The notes: a model not told the origin generated them from the letters alone. A stretch of DNA of 64,000 nt from Anagrus nilaparvatae (GCA_022575985.1 JAKSXM010000132.1:17484001-17548000), one strand, 5' to 3'. Shown: positions 36,263 through 48,312, counted from the first letter of the stretch. Program-made: numbers and translations.

Positions 36263-38253
36263 CTATTTCTTCAACTGCTCTTGCTCATAAATTCCAAAAA
36301 AAAATGGCGAAATTGTTTTTTCTTCCTCCTCATAAACATAATAATACGAGCTACATCCATTTGGAGGTCGATTATGGCAAATTTCTCTTTCTCCAGGGAA
36401 AATATTGCCTACAAAATCTTTAGAGATTCCAGAGAATGAAACAGATAAAAGTTCACGGTTTTTGTCAATCGGAATGAGCCCATAACCAAATCTGGGATGA
36501 AAACCTTCTTCAACCTCATATTTAAAGAAATTTACCTTAAGAGCAGATGATTTTGGAATCTCCCAGCACGTAGCTCCATCACAATTTTTTCCACGATTAT
36601 ATATGAACGTGTCATTTTGATGCAGTTTAGAATATCTAGATAATCTAGCACTAAAAACGTATTCAATTGGTTTTAAAAATTCTAAATCCTTTAACGTTAT
36701 TTTACGAATCTTTGCATTAATACGTTGTACTGCATAAGCGCATCGTTCAAGATTATTCCAACATTCAATGGCTCCGTTTGTAGTTCCCCGAAGCACCTGA
36801 ATATTTCTTTCTACTTTTACTAATAAATCATTTACATTCTTTTTGAAATCTGGATGTAAATTAACTGGGTACCCACCATTCTTAAAAGGATATAATTTTT
36901 TAACATAATATTCGTTTTCTTTTAATATTTCAACGAGTCTTTCCCGTTTTTTCCCAAATATCTTCAGTAACTAAGGATTGCCAGTCGAGGTTCAATTGTG
37001 AAATTGGAATCAAAGTTGCATCTTGGATACCTAGTGATTCATAAGCTTTGTCGTTGCCTTGTACTTGAGATGCAAAATATTTATCAGCATAGCGCAACAT
37101 ATTTTTTGAGACTTCTAAACAACTTTTTACAGAATCGACAGTACATTGATAAATATTATTATTGCCCTTGGAGTGAAATATTTTCGACAGCTGAGATGGA
37201 TCTCCTCCACGTTGAATAGCTTTCAGTTCGATAGTTACATCAATTTGATTTTTAGAAGCAGTTTGTGAAAACTTCTCAGTGGCTTTAACAATATCTCCGA
37301 ATCCAACACTTAAACTCTCAGTAAATTTATTTTTTTCCTCATGAGAACGAAATTTAAGATTAAGTCCCATCAATAAATATGCGGCTTTTTTGTAGGAATC
37401 GATAAGCTTATTTCCACACAAGATTCCAAATCGTTTTCCATTTTCTTTCGTATAAGAATCTAAGCCTACCTGATTAAGGGCCCGTTTACCCGTTCCAGCT
37501 ACTTGAACCTTAATATCCTTTTTTATGTAAGTGTAATAATGGAATGACAGAGTATGTTCTGTATCCTCGATGGATCTAAGATATTCAACACCTGCTTCAG
37601 CAGAAAATTTATTGTAACTTCCTCCCAAGCTTAGCCCGATTGAAAATTCATTTTTTAGATCCTCAAAGGTTAAAGCTTGTTTTAATTGGACTACTGAATG
37701 AGCTTGCCCACTGGTTTCTGTCACATCAAAGCATTTTTGCGAGGATAACTGTTCGGCATCATCCGAATATCCCATACCACTTTCAATAAAGTTGCTTGCA
37801 GCTGCTTGAGGCAATGCTGCCTTTCCTATAAATAAAAAAAATTTTATACAGTTAATTAGAATACACCCACGTCAGAGTAAGTAAACATAAAAATAATTAC
37901 TTTGCTAATATAAGCAACTACCAAAATAGGTACATATTAATAGTTAATCGTAATTAATAAAACTGCAATAATTTATAATAGGGCTAATTTAGATTGCTAC
38001 TCTCGAAATTTCAAGCAGTTCGAGCAATTACCTTCAATTTTAAAGCAAATATTTTTGGTTTTTCACCATATTTCTTCATAGTATATTTCTGAGAATAACA
38101 GACTAAGCTCTCGAAAGAAAAATAAAATGTTTAAAAAAAGTTCATCGTAAGATGCCTTTTTTAAATTAAGTTTTAAGAACAAAAAATTTTTTAATTTATA
38201 AATTTACCTATTACTAAAATGAAGATTAACCGCATTAAAGTCATGTTGATCAT
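36263..38253 (-). pseudogene. Left copy of the secreted MACPF-like gene, broken by one frameshift
   Basis: Exon 1 (38253 down to 38208) encodes a signal peptide start; a 382-bp intron follows; exon 2 runs from 37825 to the stop at 36263. The reading frame is intact except for one extra base in a T6 run at 36947-36952 (A-run on the coding strand; the right copy has ATTTT there), which truncates the product after about 310 residues. The rest of the frame downstream (to 36263) is open for ~220 more codons, so the break is either recent, polymorphic or an assembly/sequencing slip in a homopolymer. Splice sites and the TATA/Inr promoter match the right copy. The C-terminal ~60 residues differ strongly from the right copy. 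The frames 36232-36423 and 36998-37219 on the plus strand are shadows. Confidence 0.75.
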
Positions 38254-38266
38254 GCTGAACCTTTTT

Positions 38267-38305
38267 GACTGATACAATTACACTAAAATCGACTCCCTAT
38301 TTATA
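38267..38305 (-). promoter_or_regulatory. TATA/Inr core promoter of the left MACPF-like copy
   Basis: On the minus strand TATAAATA (38298-38305) is followed ~31 bp later by TCAGTC (38267-38272), the arthropod initiator TCAGTY, and the start codon lies 14 bases after that. The block is conserved in the right copy, so this copy kept its promoter despite the frameshift. Confidence 0.65.
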
Positions 38306-39835
38306 TTACTAACTGATCGCTTTTTATCAATACCCTGCTTATCTATTCAACAGAAATTTATTCTATTATAGTGATTCAAAGAATGAACTATCTTTTAAAA
38401 GAAGTTTTAAAAATTTTCTAATTGTAAATATGTATGTACACCAGATGTACACTGTAAAAATATATTGCTTGAAAAGTGAAAATTCTTATATCGTTAAAAC
38501 GATTTTTAAAACGATTAAAACAATTTTTTTTGTATGAATTTTTTAACAATGAAATTTTAAGATAATTTGCAAATTTAACCGAAAAGAATCTGTTAGTATG
38601 GGCTAAACTTGACCTGTTCAGAAGCCAGACTACGCCAATTCGGCCAAGTTTGGAAACTGAACCAAAATGCTACAAATTAGCATTCATAATAATGTGAACG
38701 CGGGACGGATGCGCTTCCGAACTTAGCATAAAAAAACACATGTAATTAATTAACTTATGAAAATATATGGAATATGGATATGGAAAAAAATCCATATCTG
38801 TTATATTTGCCCAACTATGTTTACAAGTTTGTCAGGCCAAAATATGAAAAAGTCCTAAAAATTTCCAATTAAAGGAGGAATTTGGTTGCCAGATCATTTT
38901 TAAGCCTCTAAAATGCTAATATTGCTTCGTGTGTATAGAAATGTATATTTGAAATGCAGGATCCTCTGTTACTCAGGACCTACTCAATGAATCAAAAATC
39001 CCCTGAAGTAACTTTTTTGAAATCAGATCCTTTTTCAGGATTTACAATCTGAAGTGATTTCATCCAGTCGCTACAAAAAAGTCATGAAAACATCGATTGA
39101 AAATATCAAAAAATCAAGAAAAAATGGTGAAAATTGAACTATTTTGAATTTTCCGAAAGGTGAATAATAGCCCTATATTAATAAAAAAAGTTGAATATTC
39201 TCCATGTGTATTAAAAAAATAATGAAGCGAATAGATTTTAAGCACTGATACCAAAAATCATTTATTTCTCCACAGAACCTAAAAATCCAATAAAAATACA
39301 CTTTTTCCAAATTCATTGATTAAAAATATTAACTTTGATCTTACGTGTCTTTTTATTAATTAAATTTTAAAAATTTATAAATTTTATCATAAAAAATGTT
39401 TAAAATTAATAAAAAGTGTCTTCAGTTAAATAATAATAAAAGTTTGACGAAAGTCGGAAGCCATACTTGGGCTAGGGTTGCATAATCGGGTTCCATATTT
39501 ACGTTCTATTCAGTTATTATTCATTTTTATTAATTTTTAGTCATATAATAGCTGGGCAAAGTTTTAAGTAGCTACTTGAAAATCTGCTTGAAATTTCAAG
39601 CAATTTGAATTTCTTAAAAGAATAGGGAATTTTTTTAAAACGATAATGCTTCATTTTTTAATTGTAGATTAATACTGGAAAAGTAATTTTTTTGTTGAAA
39701 TCTAATAACTTTGGGGAAATGATTAGTGCTAGATGAATGCACATTTTAAAGTATTTAAGAATCTATTAATAATGAATTCTATGAAAAGTATAATTTTTAT
39801 AAATACTTAATAGATAAATAGATAAAACCTTTGTT

Positions 39836-40061
39836 CACGGAGAAAAATATTTTGTATATTTTACAAGGTTAATTTTAGTAAAACGGGGTTAGTTTTAATT
39901 ACAAAAAAAAATTGTAATTTTTACAAATATGAAGTCAGAATATTGTAATTCTAACTATAAACATGGTTATATTTACAAAATATTTGAACAGAAAATAACA
40001 ACTTTTATAATGTAAACATAACCAGCAATTTTGGTTATTTTTAACAGTTATTTTTCTCCGT
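39836..40061. mobile_element. ~225-bp MITE with CACGGAGAAAAATA ends, inserted in the left arm
   Basis: The outer ends CACGGAGAAAAATA and TATTTTTCTCCGTG are perfect inverted repeats; the interior is AT-rich with ATTTTTACAAAT-like motifs in both orientations. The right arm of the palindrome retains the empty site (CCTTTGTTTCCATTAATATT around 41852-41880), so the insertion followed the duplication. The junctions fit a 2-bp TT duplication. Superfamily not recognised. Confidence 0.7.
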
Positions 40062-40128
40062 GTTGCCATTAATATTCGAGACAATATTTATACATTAATA
40101 ATAATAGTAATAATAATAATTCTCTTTA

Positions 40129-41829
40129 TTTTGCTATCACAAAACAATATTTTACATTAATTTGTATGGAAATCCCATAAAAGCCTTAATAGTCTGGCCG
40201 GGGATCGAAAGATTGTTCGATATATCGGACAATTCGTTATTCAGTTGTTCGTTATGTCGGCAGTTTACTGTACATAATAATTATGAAATTAGATTTTTAA
40301 TACAATGAACTTTTGGGTTGAATTATGGCCCATATATCGTAAAATTCAAAAATTTACTATTTTTAGCTTATTTTAAAATTTTTTGAAAAATCTTTAAAAA
40401 CTTTAAAAAATACTTGAATCGGTTCCTATTCCTCATTCTTTTAATAAAGAAAATATTTTGATTTAAAATATGCATTTTTTGGCCAAAAACATTGATAATC
40501 AATATTTAGCAAGTTAAAATATTTTTTTTACGAAAAAAAATAATTTTCATTCTTAAAATTTATTATGCGTAGGCTGAAAGTGACCCAAAAATCGGATTCA
40601 GCAGATAACTTTACATAGCTTTATAAGTTTTGGACTTAGAGGGCTCCTTTGGGAGGATTCGTGTTTAATATATATAAAAACATGCAAATTTTGAGGGGAA
40701 TCAGTGAAAGTCATTTTGCGAGAGTTGATCCTCTTAGATTTCAAACCAGGTATAATAAGTCCGGAATTCTAAATTGCAATAAATTGAAAAAATTCGAAAA
40801 GTAAATAAACGCAATAGCTAGAAACTACAAGTGTAAAATTAAAACTACAAACAAAAAATCGCGAAAAATCACGAAAAAAATCACTAAAAAATCACAAAAA
40901 ATCACGAAAAATCATTAAAAGACGGAAATAAACCATCTCAACTAGTAACGATTCATGATTGAGGTACAAATAAGCCAAAATCAGAAAAAAATCAACAAAA
41001 ATTTTTTTAAATCAAATTCGCGATTTCCAAGCCCCTCGGTACCAGATTTCCAAGGAAATTTTACGTAAGTCCCTTTCTTCTCATTGATTTGAAAGTTGCT
41101 GGAAGGTTTTTTAAGTTAAATTAATTGCCATCAATTATAAAACAAATTTTAATAATTTATTTAAAATTGTAAAAATTTTTAAATAAAATTAATGGCATGA
41201 AATTGACTTTACATATCTTTGAAATATAAGACTATTCTGTTTGTTCGAACTCTAATTTATATTGACTATTTTACCTCTTCTTTGAATATATATAAAGGTT
41301 GTAGAGTGTAGATCAATATACAATGACAAGCTTTAAGAAAATATTTTTTAGATGTAAGGGAAATTATTTTTTACCGCTTCCAAAACTCCCCACGTCCATT
41401 AATGAGTAAATATTATTTAAATGCACTAATTTATTTAATTTGTTTAAAATTAAAATTATGTTCTTTTAGAAATTAAGGTTCTGATTTAACATTTGCGTAA
41501 CGGCTTCTAAAGTGACAGTAACCTTTTATCCTTAAAAAAAAGAAACAAAACAAATTTGACAATTTAATAAATTAATACAATCATTAAACAAATAAATTAA
41601 AATAAAAAGTGTTATATTCCTAAAGAAAAAGTTAATATTTAATGTTCTATTTCTTAGAAATATAATTTAATATTTAATTTATAAAAAAAATAATTTAATT
41701 TCATAGTAAAATTGGATTATTTATAGAAGTTATCATAAAGTTGAAAATATATTAGAAATTTTTATGACTCACGATCGTTACTAAATATTATTATTCAATT
41801 TCTCACACGTAGAATTATATCGCTATTCT
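40129..41829. other. Central spacer of the palindrome
   Basis: Unique sequence between the arms. It contains a block of short AAAAATCACG-type repeats at ~40858-40915 and a moderately GC-richer patch around 40195-40270 (GATTGTTCGATATATCGGAC palindrome-like). No open frame of note, and no sign of a third gene copy. Confidence 0.5.
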
Positions 41830-42939
41830 AAAGAGAATTATTGTCTCTAATATTAATGGAAACAAAGGTTTTATCTATTTATCTATTAAGTATTTATAAA
41901 AATTATACTTTTCATAGAATTCATTATTAATAGATTCTTAAATACTTTAAAATGTGCATTCATCTAGCACTAATCATTTCCCCAAAGTTATTAGATTTCA
42001 ACAAAAAAATTACTTTTCCAGTATTAATCTACAATTAAAAAATGAAGCATTATTGTTTTAAAATATTTCCCTATTCTTTTAAGAAATTCAAATTGCTTGA
42101 AAATTCAAGAAGATTTTCAAGTAGCTACTTAAGACTTTGCCCAGCTATTATATGACTAAAAATTAATAAAAAATTATAAATTAATTCAAAAAAAAAAAAA
42201 AAAAAAAAAAATGAATAATAACTGAATAGAACGTAAGTATGGAACCCAATTATGCAACCCTGGCCCAAGTATGGCTTCCAACTTTCGTAAAACTACGACT
42301 ATTATCATTTAATTAAATAACTTTAGTTGACTAAAACTTTTTTATTTAACTAAAGAAACACTTTTTATTAATTTTTAATAGTTTTTATGATAAAATTTAT
42401 AAATTTTTAAAATTTAATTAATAAAAAAACTTAATATTTTTAATCAATGAATTTGGAAAAAGTGTATTTTTATTGAATTTTTAGGTTCTGTGGAGAAATA
42501 AATGATTTTTGGTATCGGTGCTTAAAATCTATTCGTTTCATTATTTTTTTAATACACATGGAGAATATTCAACTTTTTTTATTAATATAGGGCTATTACT
42601 CACCTTTCGGATAACTCAAAATAGTTCAATTTTCAGCATTTTTTCTTAATTTTTTGATATTTTAAATCGGTGTTTTCATGACTTTTTTGTAGCGACTGGA
42701 TGAAATCACTTCAGATTGTAAACCCTGCAACTAGATCAGATTTCAAAAAAGTTACTTCAGGGGATTTTTGATTTATTGAGTAGGTCCTGAGTAACAGAGG
42801 ATACTGCTTTCCGAGTATACATTTCTACACACACCAAGTAATATTAGCCTGAGGCATCAAAGTGACTAGGGGACCAAATGTCTCCATGAATTTGACATTT
42901 TTATGACTTTTCTATTTTTTGACCTGACAAACTTGTAAG

Positions 42940-42998
42940 CAGAGTTAGACAAATATAACAGATATGGATTTTTGTCCATAACCATATTCTCGACTCTG
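42940..42998. mobile_element. 59-bp hAT-like MITE with 8-bp target duplication (right arm)
   Basis: The ends CAGAGTTAGAC and TCTCGACTCTG, with an inner palindrome ATATGGATTTTTGTCCATA, are flanked by CTTGTAAG (42932-42939) and CTTATAAG (42999-43006). Eight-bp duplications with CAG-type ends are typical of hAT elements. A related repeat copy at 57741 retains the unoccupied CTTATAAG. A decayed copy of the MITE is also present in the left arm at ~38765-38835, so it inserted before the palindrome formed. Confidence 0.65.
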
Positions 42999-43466
42999 CT
43001 TATAAGGTAGGATTTCATATATGTATTAGACACATAGGGTAATCGTGCCTAAAAAAATACGTAAATAACTCGTACGGTTAGGTATAAAAAAATTGTTTAC
43101 CCTATACAAACTATAAAAAAATGTTTATATTATAAACTAAAAAATAATTTACACTTACATTTTCTAAAATGAATAATAATCTTAATTATTTATTTATAAC
43201 ACATTCAGAAACAATAAAAATACTGGTTTTTACTAATTAATATTACTTAATTTAATACAATACGATTAAATATTATGATATATTTTGTTTATATATATGT
43301 GTTTTTTTATGCTAAGTTCGGGAGCGCGCATCCCATTATTATGAATGCTGATCTTATAGCCTTGGTTCGGTTTCCAAACTTGGTTGAAGTTTCGGAGTCG
43401 GGCTTCTGAACAGGGCAGGGTCCAGCCCATACTTACAAAGATTTTATTCGGGTAAATTTGCAAATT

Positions 43467-45803
43467 CCCGCGTAATTTTAGATTGTACGAGCCATATATA
43501 GGGAATGCATTTTCCCATATATCGGCCAATATATTCCCCATATATGGGAAAAAGTTTTTCCCATATATCGCCAGAGATTATATCCCATATATGCATAATA
43601 TATGGGCCAAATAAATAAATAAAACGTTTAAACTCAACTTTTTTCAACTCTTAATTCAAATTTCAAATTTTAAGCAGAAAATGAGGACAATAAGTTATTT
43701 TAAATAAAAACAATTTTTTATTGACAACAGATTTATTTTAAATATTTTAATCTTTGCGCAATTTACTTACAAAAATAATTTATAAACTAAAAAAGATTTT
43801 AGTTGCAAAAATATGTACATTTATTTTTTACTAATCCAGAAGAAGTACCGCAGCAATTGGTGGTTTTAAATTGAACCTGTAACAAACAAACAAAAAAATT
43901 CATCATTAGCATTATAATCGTGGAATTTGAAAAGATTTTCTAAATTTCAATTATAAATTTAAAAGTAAATTATTTTGTAAAAATGACGAGTACAAGAAGA
44001 ACATATTGAAAATCAAAAATTATTTTAAAAACAAGCTAAAAGTGCAGATATTGTTACTATTTTTAATTGCTATTATTTGTGTATTCTAACAGAACGTAAA
44101 TTACTTTTCTGCGATGAGAGTATGTGATTGATTGGAGGCAAATGAAAGGCACAAAATTTAAATTTTATTTTTCCAGGTGCTTAGATGATCAGCAGCTTGC
44201 CACACAGGTCTATTATCAGCAAAGGAGGTTATGGTCCAAAATATTTTCTGAAAAATTAATTTTTTTATGATTTACAGGTCTATTTAAAACAAAAAAATAA
44301 TACTTACAGGAAAAAGAAATTTTCCATACACCAGGTCACCAGGTGGACTTCAAAGATTTTACAATAAGAAATATAAATTACAGTTTACAATATTTTTTAC
44401 AATTTTTGGACAAAAATTCCAATATCTGAACTTTTTTTTGGCAGATTAATATTTCTTTATGAATACTTTTTTGTAACATATTTTTTTTCCTTTTTCCTAG
44501 ATTTTGCTGATTTAAATTTAAAACTTGAAATTAAAAAAAAAAATTGATTGAATTGACTTATTTATTTAAATTATTTTTTTATTGGTTACGTCCACAAAAA
44601 AAATCTAACATTGACCAAGTTCAAGTAAATAAATAAATTTGTTTTATTATAAATTTCGATAATACTAATTTGACATAACCAAAATAATTTTTTTGAAATA
44701 ATATATTTTTCATTTTTATTTTAAAAATTATTTCTAATTAAACAAATAAAAATATAAAATTAATCCTTTAAAGAATATTTTGAATTTATTGAACAAATGG
44801 AATAAAATGTAAAAATAATTAAATTGAGTAAATAGGATAAGTGATTCAAGAAATTTATTGAAATAAAAAATCTTATGTTCCTGAAAAGATAAAATATTTT
44901 TAAATATTCATTGAAAAAACCTTTATGCTCATGATCTGGTGTATATAAAATTTCTTTTTCCTGTAAGTATTATTTTTTTGTTTTAAATAGACCTGTAAAT
45001 CATAAAAAACTAAATTTTTCAGAAAATATTTTGGACCATAACCTCCTTTGCTGATAATAGACCTGTGTGGCAAGCTGCTGATCATCTAAGCACCTGGAAA
45101 AATAAAATTTAAATTTTGTGCCTTTCATTTGCCTCCAATCAATCACATACTCTCATCGCAGAAAAGTAATTTACGTTCTGTTAGAATACACAAATAATAG
45201 CAATTAAAAATAGTAACAATACCTGCACTTTTAGCTTGTTTTTAAAATAATTTTTGATTTTCAATATGTTCTTCTTGTACTCGTCATTTTTACAAAATAA
45301 TTTACTTTTAAATTTATAATTGAAATTTAGAAAATCTTTTCAAATTCCACGATTATAATGCTAATGATGAATTTTTTTGTTTGTTTGTTACAGGTTCAAT
45401 TTAAAACCACCAATTGCTGCGGTACTTCTTCTGGATTAGTAAAAAATAAATGTACATATTTTTGCAACTAAAATCTTTTTTAGTTTATAAATTATTTTTG
45501 TAAGTAAATTGCGCAAAGATTAAAATATTTAAAATAAATCTGTTGTCAATAAAAAATTGTTTTTATTTAAAATAACTTATTGTCCTCATTTTCTGCTTAA
45601 AATTTGAAATTTGAATTAAGAGTTGAAAAAAGTTGAGTTTAAACGTTTTATTTATTTATTTGGCCCAAATATTATGCATATATGGGATATAATCTCTGGC
45701 GATATATGGGAAAAACTTTTTCCCATATATGGGGAATATATTGGCCGATATATGGGAAAATGCATTCCCTATATATGGCTCGTACAATCTAAAATTACGC
45801 GGG
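43467..45803. mobile_element. 2.34-kb foldback transposon (871-bp arms, CCCGCG ends) inserted in the right arm
   Basis: Arms 43467-44337 and 44932-45803 are nearly identical inverted repeats around a ~594-bp AT-rich spacer. The termini are CCCGCGTAATTTTAG / CTAAAATTACGCGGG; within ~40-150 bp of each end CCCATATAT-type motifs repeat in both orientations, as transposase-binding sub-terminal repeats often do. The left arm of the palindrome keeps the empty site (GATAATTTGC at 38561-38570), giving a 2-bp TT duplication. No protein is encoded: the frames at 43444-43647 and 45623-45826 translate the repeat motifs, and 44900-45085 lies in an arm. CCC...GGG ends recall piggyBac, but the TTAA site is absent. 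The superfamily is open. Confidence 0.8.
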
Positions 45804-46196
45804 TTATCTTAAAAATTCATTGTTAAAATATTCATATAAAAACAAATTGTTTTTATGATATAAAAATTTTGAGTTTTCGAGCAATATATTTTTACAATGT
45901 ATATACATATTTACAATTATACTTGCATACATACGTGTCCACACACACACCCACACCCATACTTTTTTTAAAAACCGGTATTTTTAGCTTCTGGGTTTTC
46001 ATTACAAGTTTATATTCAAACAAATAAAAAATAAAAATTTTAATAATTTAAATTTGCCTTTTTAAACTCTTTTTACAACATTAAAAAATTTTTAAAACTT
46101 CTTTTAAAAGATAGTTGATTCTTTGAATCACTATAATAGAATAAATTTCTGTTAAATAGATAAGCAGGGTATTGATAAAAAGCGATCAGTTAGTAA

Positions 46197-46235
46197 TATA
46201 AATAGGGAGTCGATTTTAGTGTAATTGTATCAGTC
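46197..46235 (+). promoter_or_regulatory. TATA/Inr core promoter of the right MACPF-like copy
   Basis: TATAAATA at 46197-46204 lies ~31 bp before TCAGTC at 46230-46235 (expected start at the A, 46232). That predicts a 5' UTR of about 17 bases before ATG at 46249. A canonical TATA plus initiator with a very short leader is typical of strongly, tissue-specifically expressed insect secretory genes. Confidence 0.7.
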
Positions 46236-46248
46236 AGAAAGGTTCAGC

Positions 46249-48066
46249 ATGATCAACATGACTTTAATGCGGTTAATCTTCATTTTAGTAATAGGTAAAT
46301 TTATAAATTAAAAATTTTTTGTTCTTAAAACTTAAAACTTGAAAATTGAAGCTAATTGCTGATTGCTAATTGCTCGAGCTGCTTGAAATTTCGGGTGCGC
46401 AGGAATCTAAATTTGTTCTATTGCAATTTTAAATAACGATTAACTATTTATATTTTTATGTTTACATTTTTATGTTTACGTTTTTTATGTTATAAATTTT
46501 TTTTTATTTATAGGAAAGGCAGCATTGCCTCAAGCAGCTGCAAACAACTTTATTGAAAGTGGTATGGGATATTCGGATGATGCTGAACAGTTATCCTCGC
46601 AAAAATGCTTTGATGTGACAGAAACCAGTGGGCAAGCTCATTCAGTAGTCCAATTAAAACAAGCTTTAACCTTTGAGGATCTAAAAAATGAATTTTCAAT
46701 CGGGCTAAGCTTGGGAGGAAGTTACAATAAATTTTCTGCTGAAGCAGGTGTTGAATATCTTAGATCCATCGAGGATACAGAACATACTGTGTCATTCAAT
46801 TATTACACTTACATAAAAAAGGATATTAAGGTTCAAGTAGCTGGAACGGGTAAACGGGCCCTTAATCAGGTAGGCTTAGATTCTTATACGAAAGAAAATG
46901 GAAAACGATTTGGAATCTTGTGTGGAAACAAGCTTATCGATTCTTACAAAAAAGCCGCATATTTATTGATGGGACTTAATCTTAAATTTCGTACTCACGA
47001 GGAAAAAGATAAATTTACTGAGAGTTTAAGTGTTGGATTCGGAGATATTGTTAAAGCCACAGAGAAGTTTTCACAAACTGCTTCTAAAAATCAAATTGAT
47101 GTAACTATCGAACTGAAAGCTTTTCAAGCTGGAGGAGATCCAACTCAGCTTTCAAAAATATTTAACTCCGAGGACAATAATAATGTTTATCAATGTACTG
47201 TCGATTCTGTAAAAAATTGTTTAGAACTCTCAAAAAATATGTTGCGCTATGCTGATAAATATTTTGCATCTCAAGTACAAGGCAACGACAAAGTTTATGT
47301 ATCACTAGGCATTCAAGATGCAACTTTGATTCCAATTACACAATTGAACCTCGACTGGCAATCCTTAGTTACTAAAGATATTAGGGAAAATCGGGAAAAA
47401 CTCGTTGAAATATTAAAAGAAAACGAATATTATGTTGAAAAATTATATCCTTTTAAGAATGGTGGATACCCAGTTGACTTACATCCAGATTTCAAAAAGA
47501 ATGTAAATGTTTTATCAAAAAAAGTAGATAGAAATATTCAGGTGCTCCGGAGAACTACAAACGGAGCCATTGAATGTTGGAATAATCTTGAACGATGCGC
47601 GTATGCAGTAGAACGTATTACTGCAGATATTCGTAAAATTACGCTGAAGGATTTAGAAATTTTAAAACCAATCGAATACGTTTTTAGTGCTCAATTATCA
47701 AGAACTTTTGACCTGCATCAAAATGATACGTTTATATATAACCGTGGAAAAAATTGTGATGGAGCTACGTGCTGGGAGATTCCAAAATCATCTGCTCTTA
47801 AGGTATCTTACTTTAAATATGAGGTAAGAGAAGGTTTTTATCCCAATTTTGGTTATTCGCTCAAGCCGATTGACAAAAATAGTAAAATTGATTTTGTTGG
47901 ATTCTCTGGAACCTGTAAAAATTCTGCTGGCAATACTTTCCTTTATGAAGGTGAAAGAAAATTTTGCCGTCGTCGATGGCCAGATCCGTGTTACGAGGTT
48001 TGGCATGAGACGGAAGAACAAACAATTTCGCCTTTTTTCTTTGGAATTTATGAGCGAGAGCAATGA
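46249..48066 (+). CDS. Secreted MACPF-like (pore-forming-type) protein, intact right copy
   Basis: 532 residues from exon 46249-46294 and exon 46514-48066, with a 219-bp GT-AG intron splitting codon 16. Exon 1 plus a few codons encode a hydrophobic signal peptide (residues ~4-16, cleavage likely near 18-20). Residues ~60-230 resemble the MACPF/SNTX fold in order: FSIGLSLGGSYNKFSAEAG, an amphipathic strand pair to YYTYIKKDIKVQV, then FGILCGNKLIDSYKKAAYLL where MACPF proteins have the membrane-attack signature, then a charged FRTHEEK stretch, and IELKAFQAGGDP. Residues ~235-400 look helical with paired Cys (YQC, NCLE, ECW, RCAY). The last ~115 residues form a Cys-containing, aromatic C-terminal region (KNCDGATCW) that may bind a target. 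MACPF assignment is inference from pattern; no close family is recalled. Being a single large coding exon behind a tiny signal-peptide exon fits either a young insect gene or one acquired laterally. Confidence 0.7.
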
Positions 48067-48312
48067 AAGAAATAGATTTAATGTTCAAGCGTTCGACTTT
48101 TTTCAATTGATTTAAGTGAAAATTAAGTAAGATCGATACTTAAGATCAAATTAAATTTTTCTTTTCTAATTCATAAGATCATAAAAGTCAAATTTTTTTC
48201 TTAAAGTAAAATAATTATTTAAAGTAAATTCAATGTGAATGATATTTTCAATAATTATTTTCATATTTAATATAAAAATCTATATTTTTCTGTTTTGTAA
48301 AAATTTAATCTG

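Noticed and set aside
40858..40915. AAAAATCACG repeats as a possible CRISPR-like array
   Set aside because: Units are ~10 bp, imperfect, without unique spacers, in a eukaryotic genome; simple repeat expansion.
41287..41325. TATATAAAGG followed by ATGACAAGC in the palindrome spacer, resembling a promoter plus start
   Set aside because: The ATG is only ~32 bp from the TATA box, leaving no leader, and the frame has no signal peptide or length.
43266..43647. Frames reading PIYGEYIGRYMGKCIPYI-like peptide repeats, also at 45623-45826
   Set aside because: They are the two ends of the foldback element; the peptide pattern is just the CCCATATAT sub-terminal repeat translated.
47788..48115. Several overlapping frames on both strands at the 3' end of the right MACPF-like copy
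   Set aside because: They overlap the real coding exon in other frames and are shadows.
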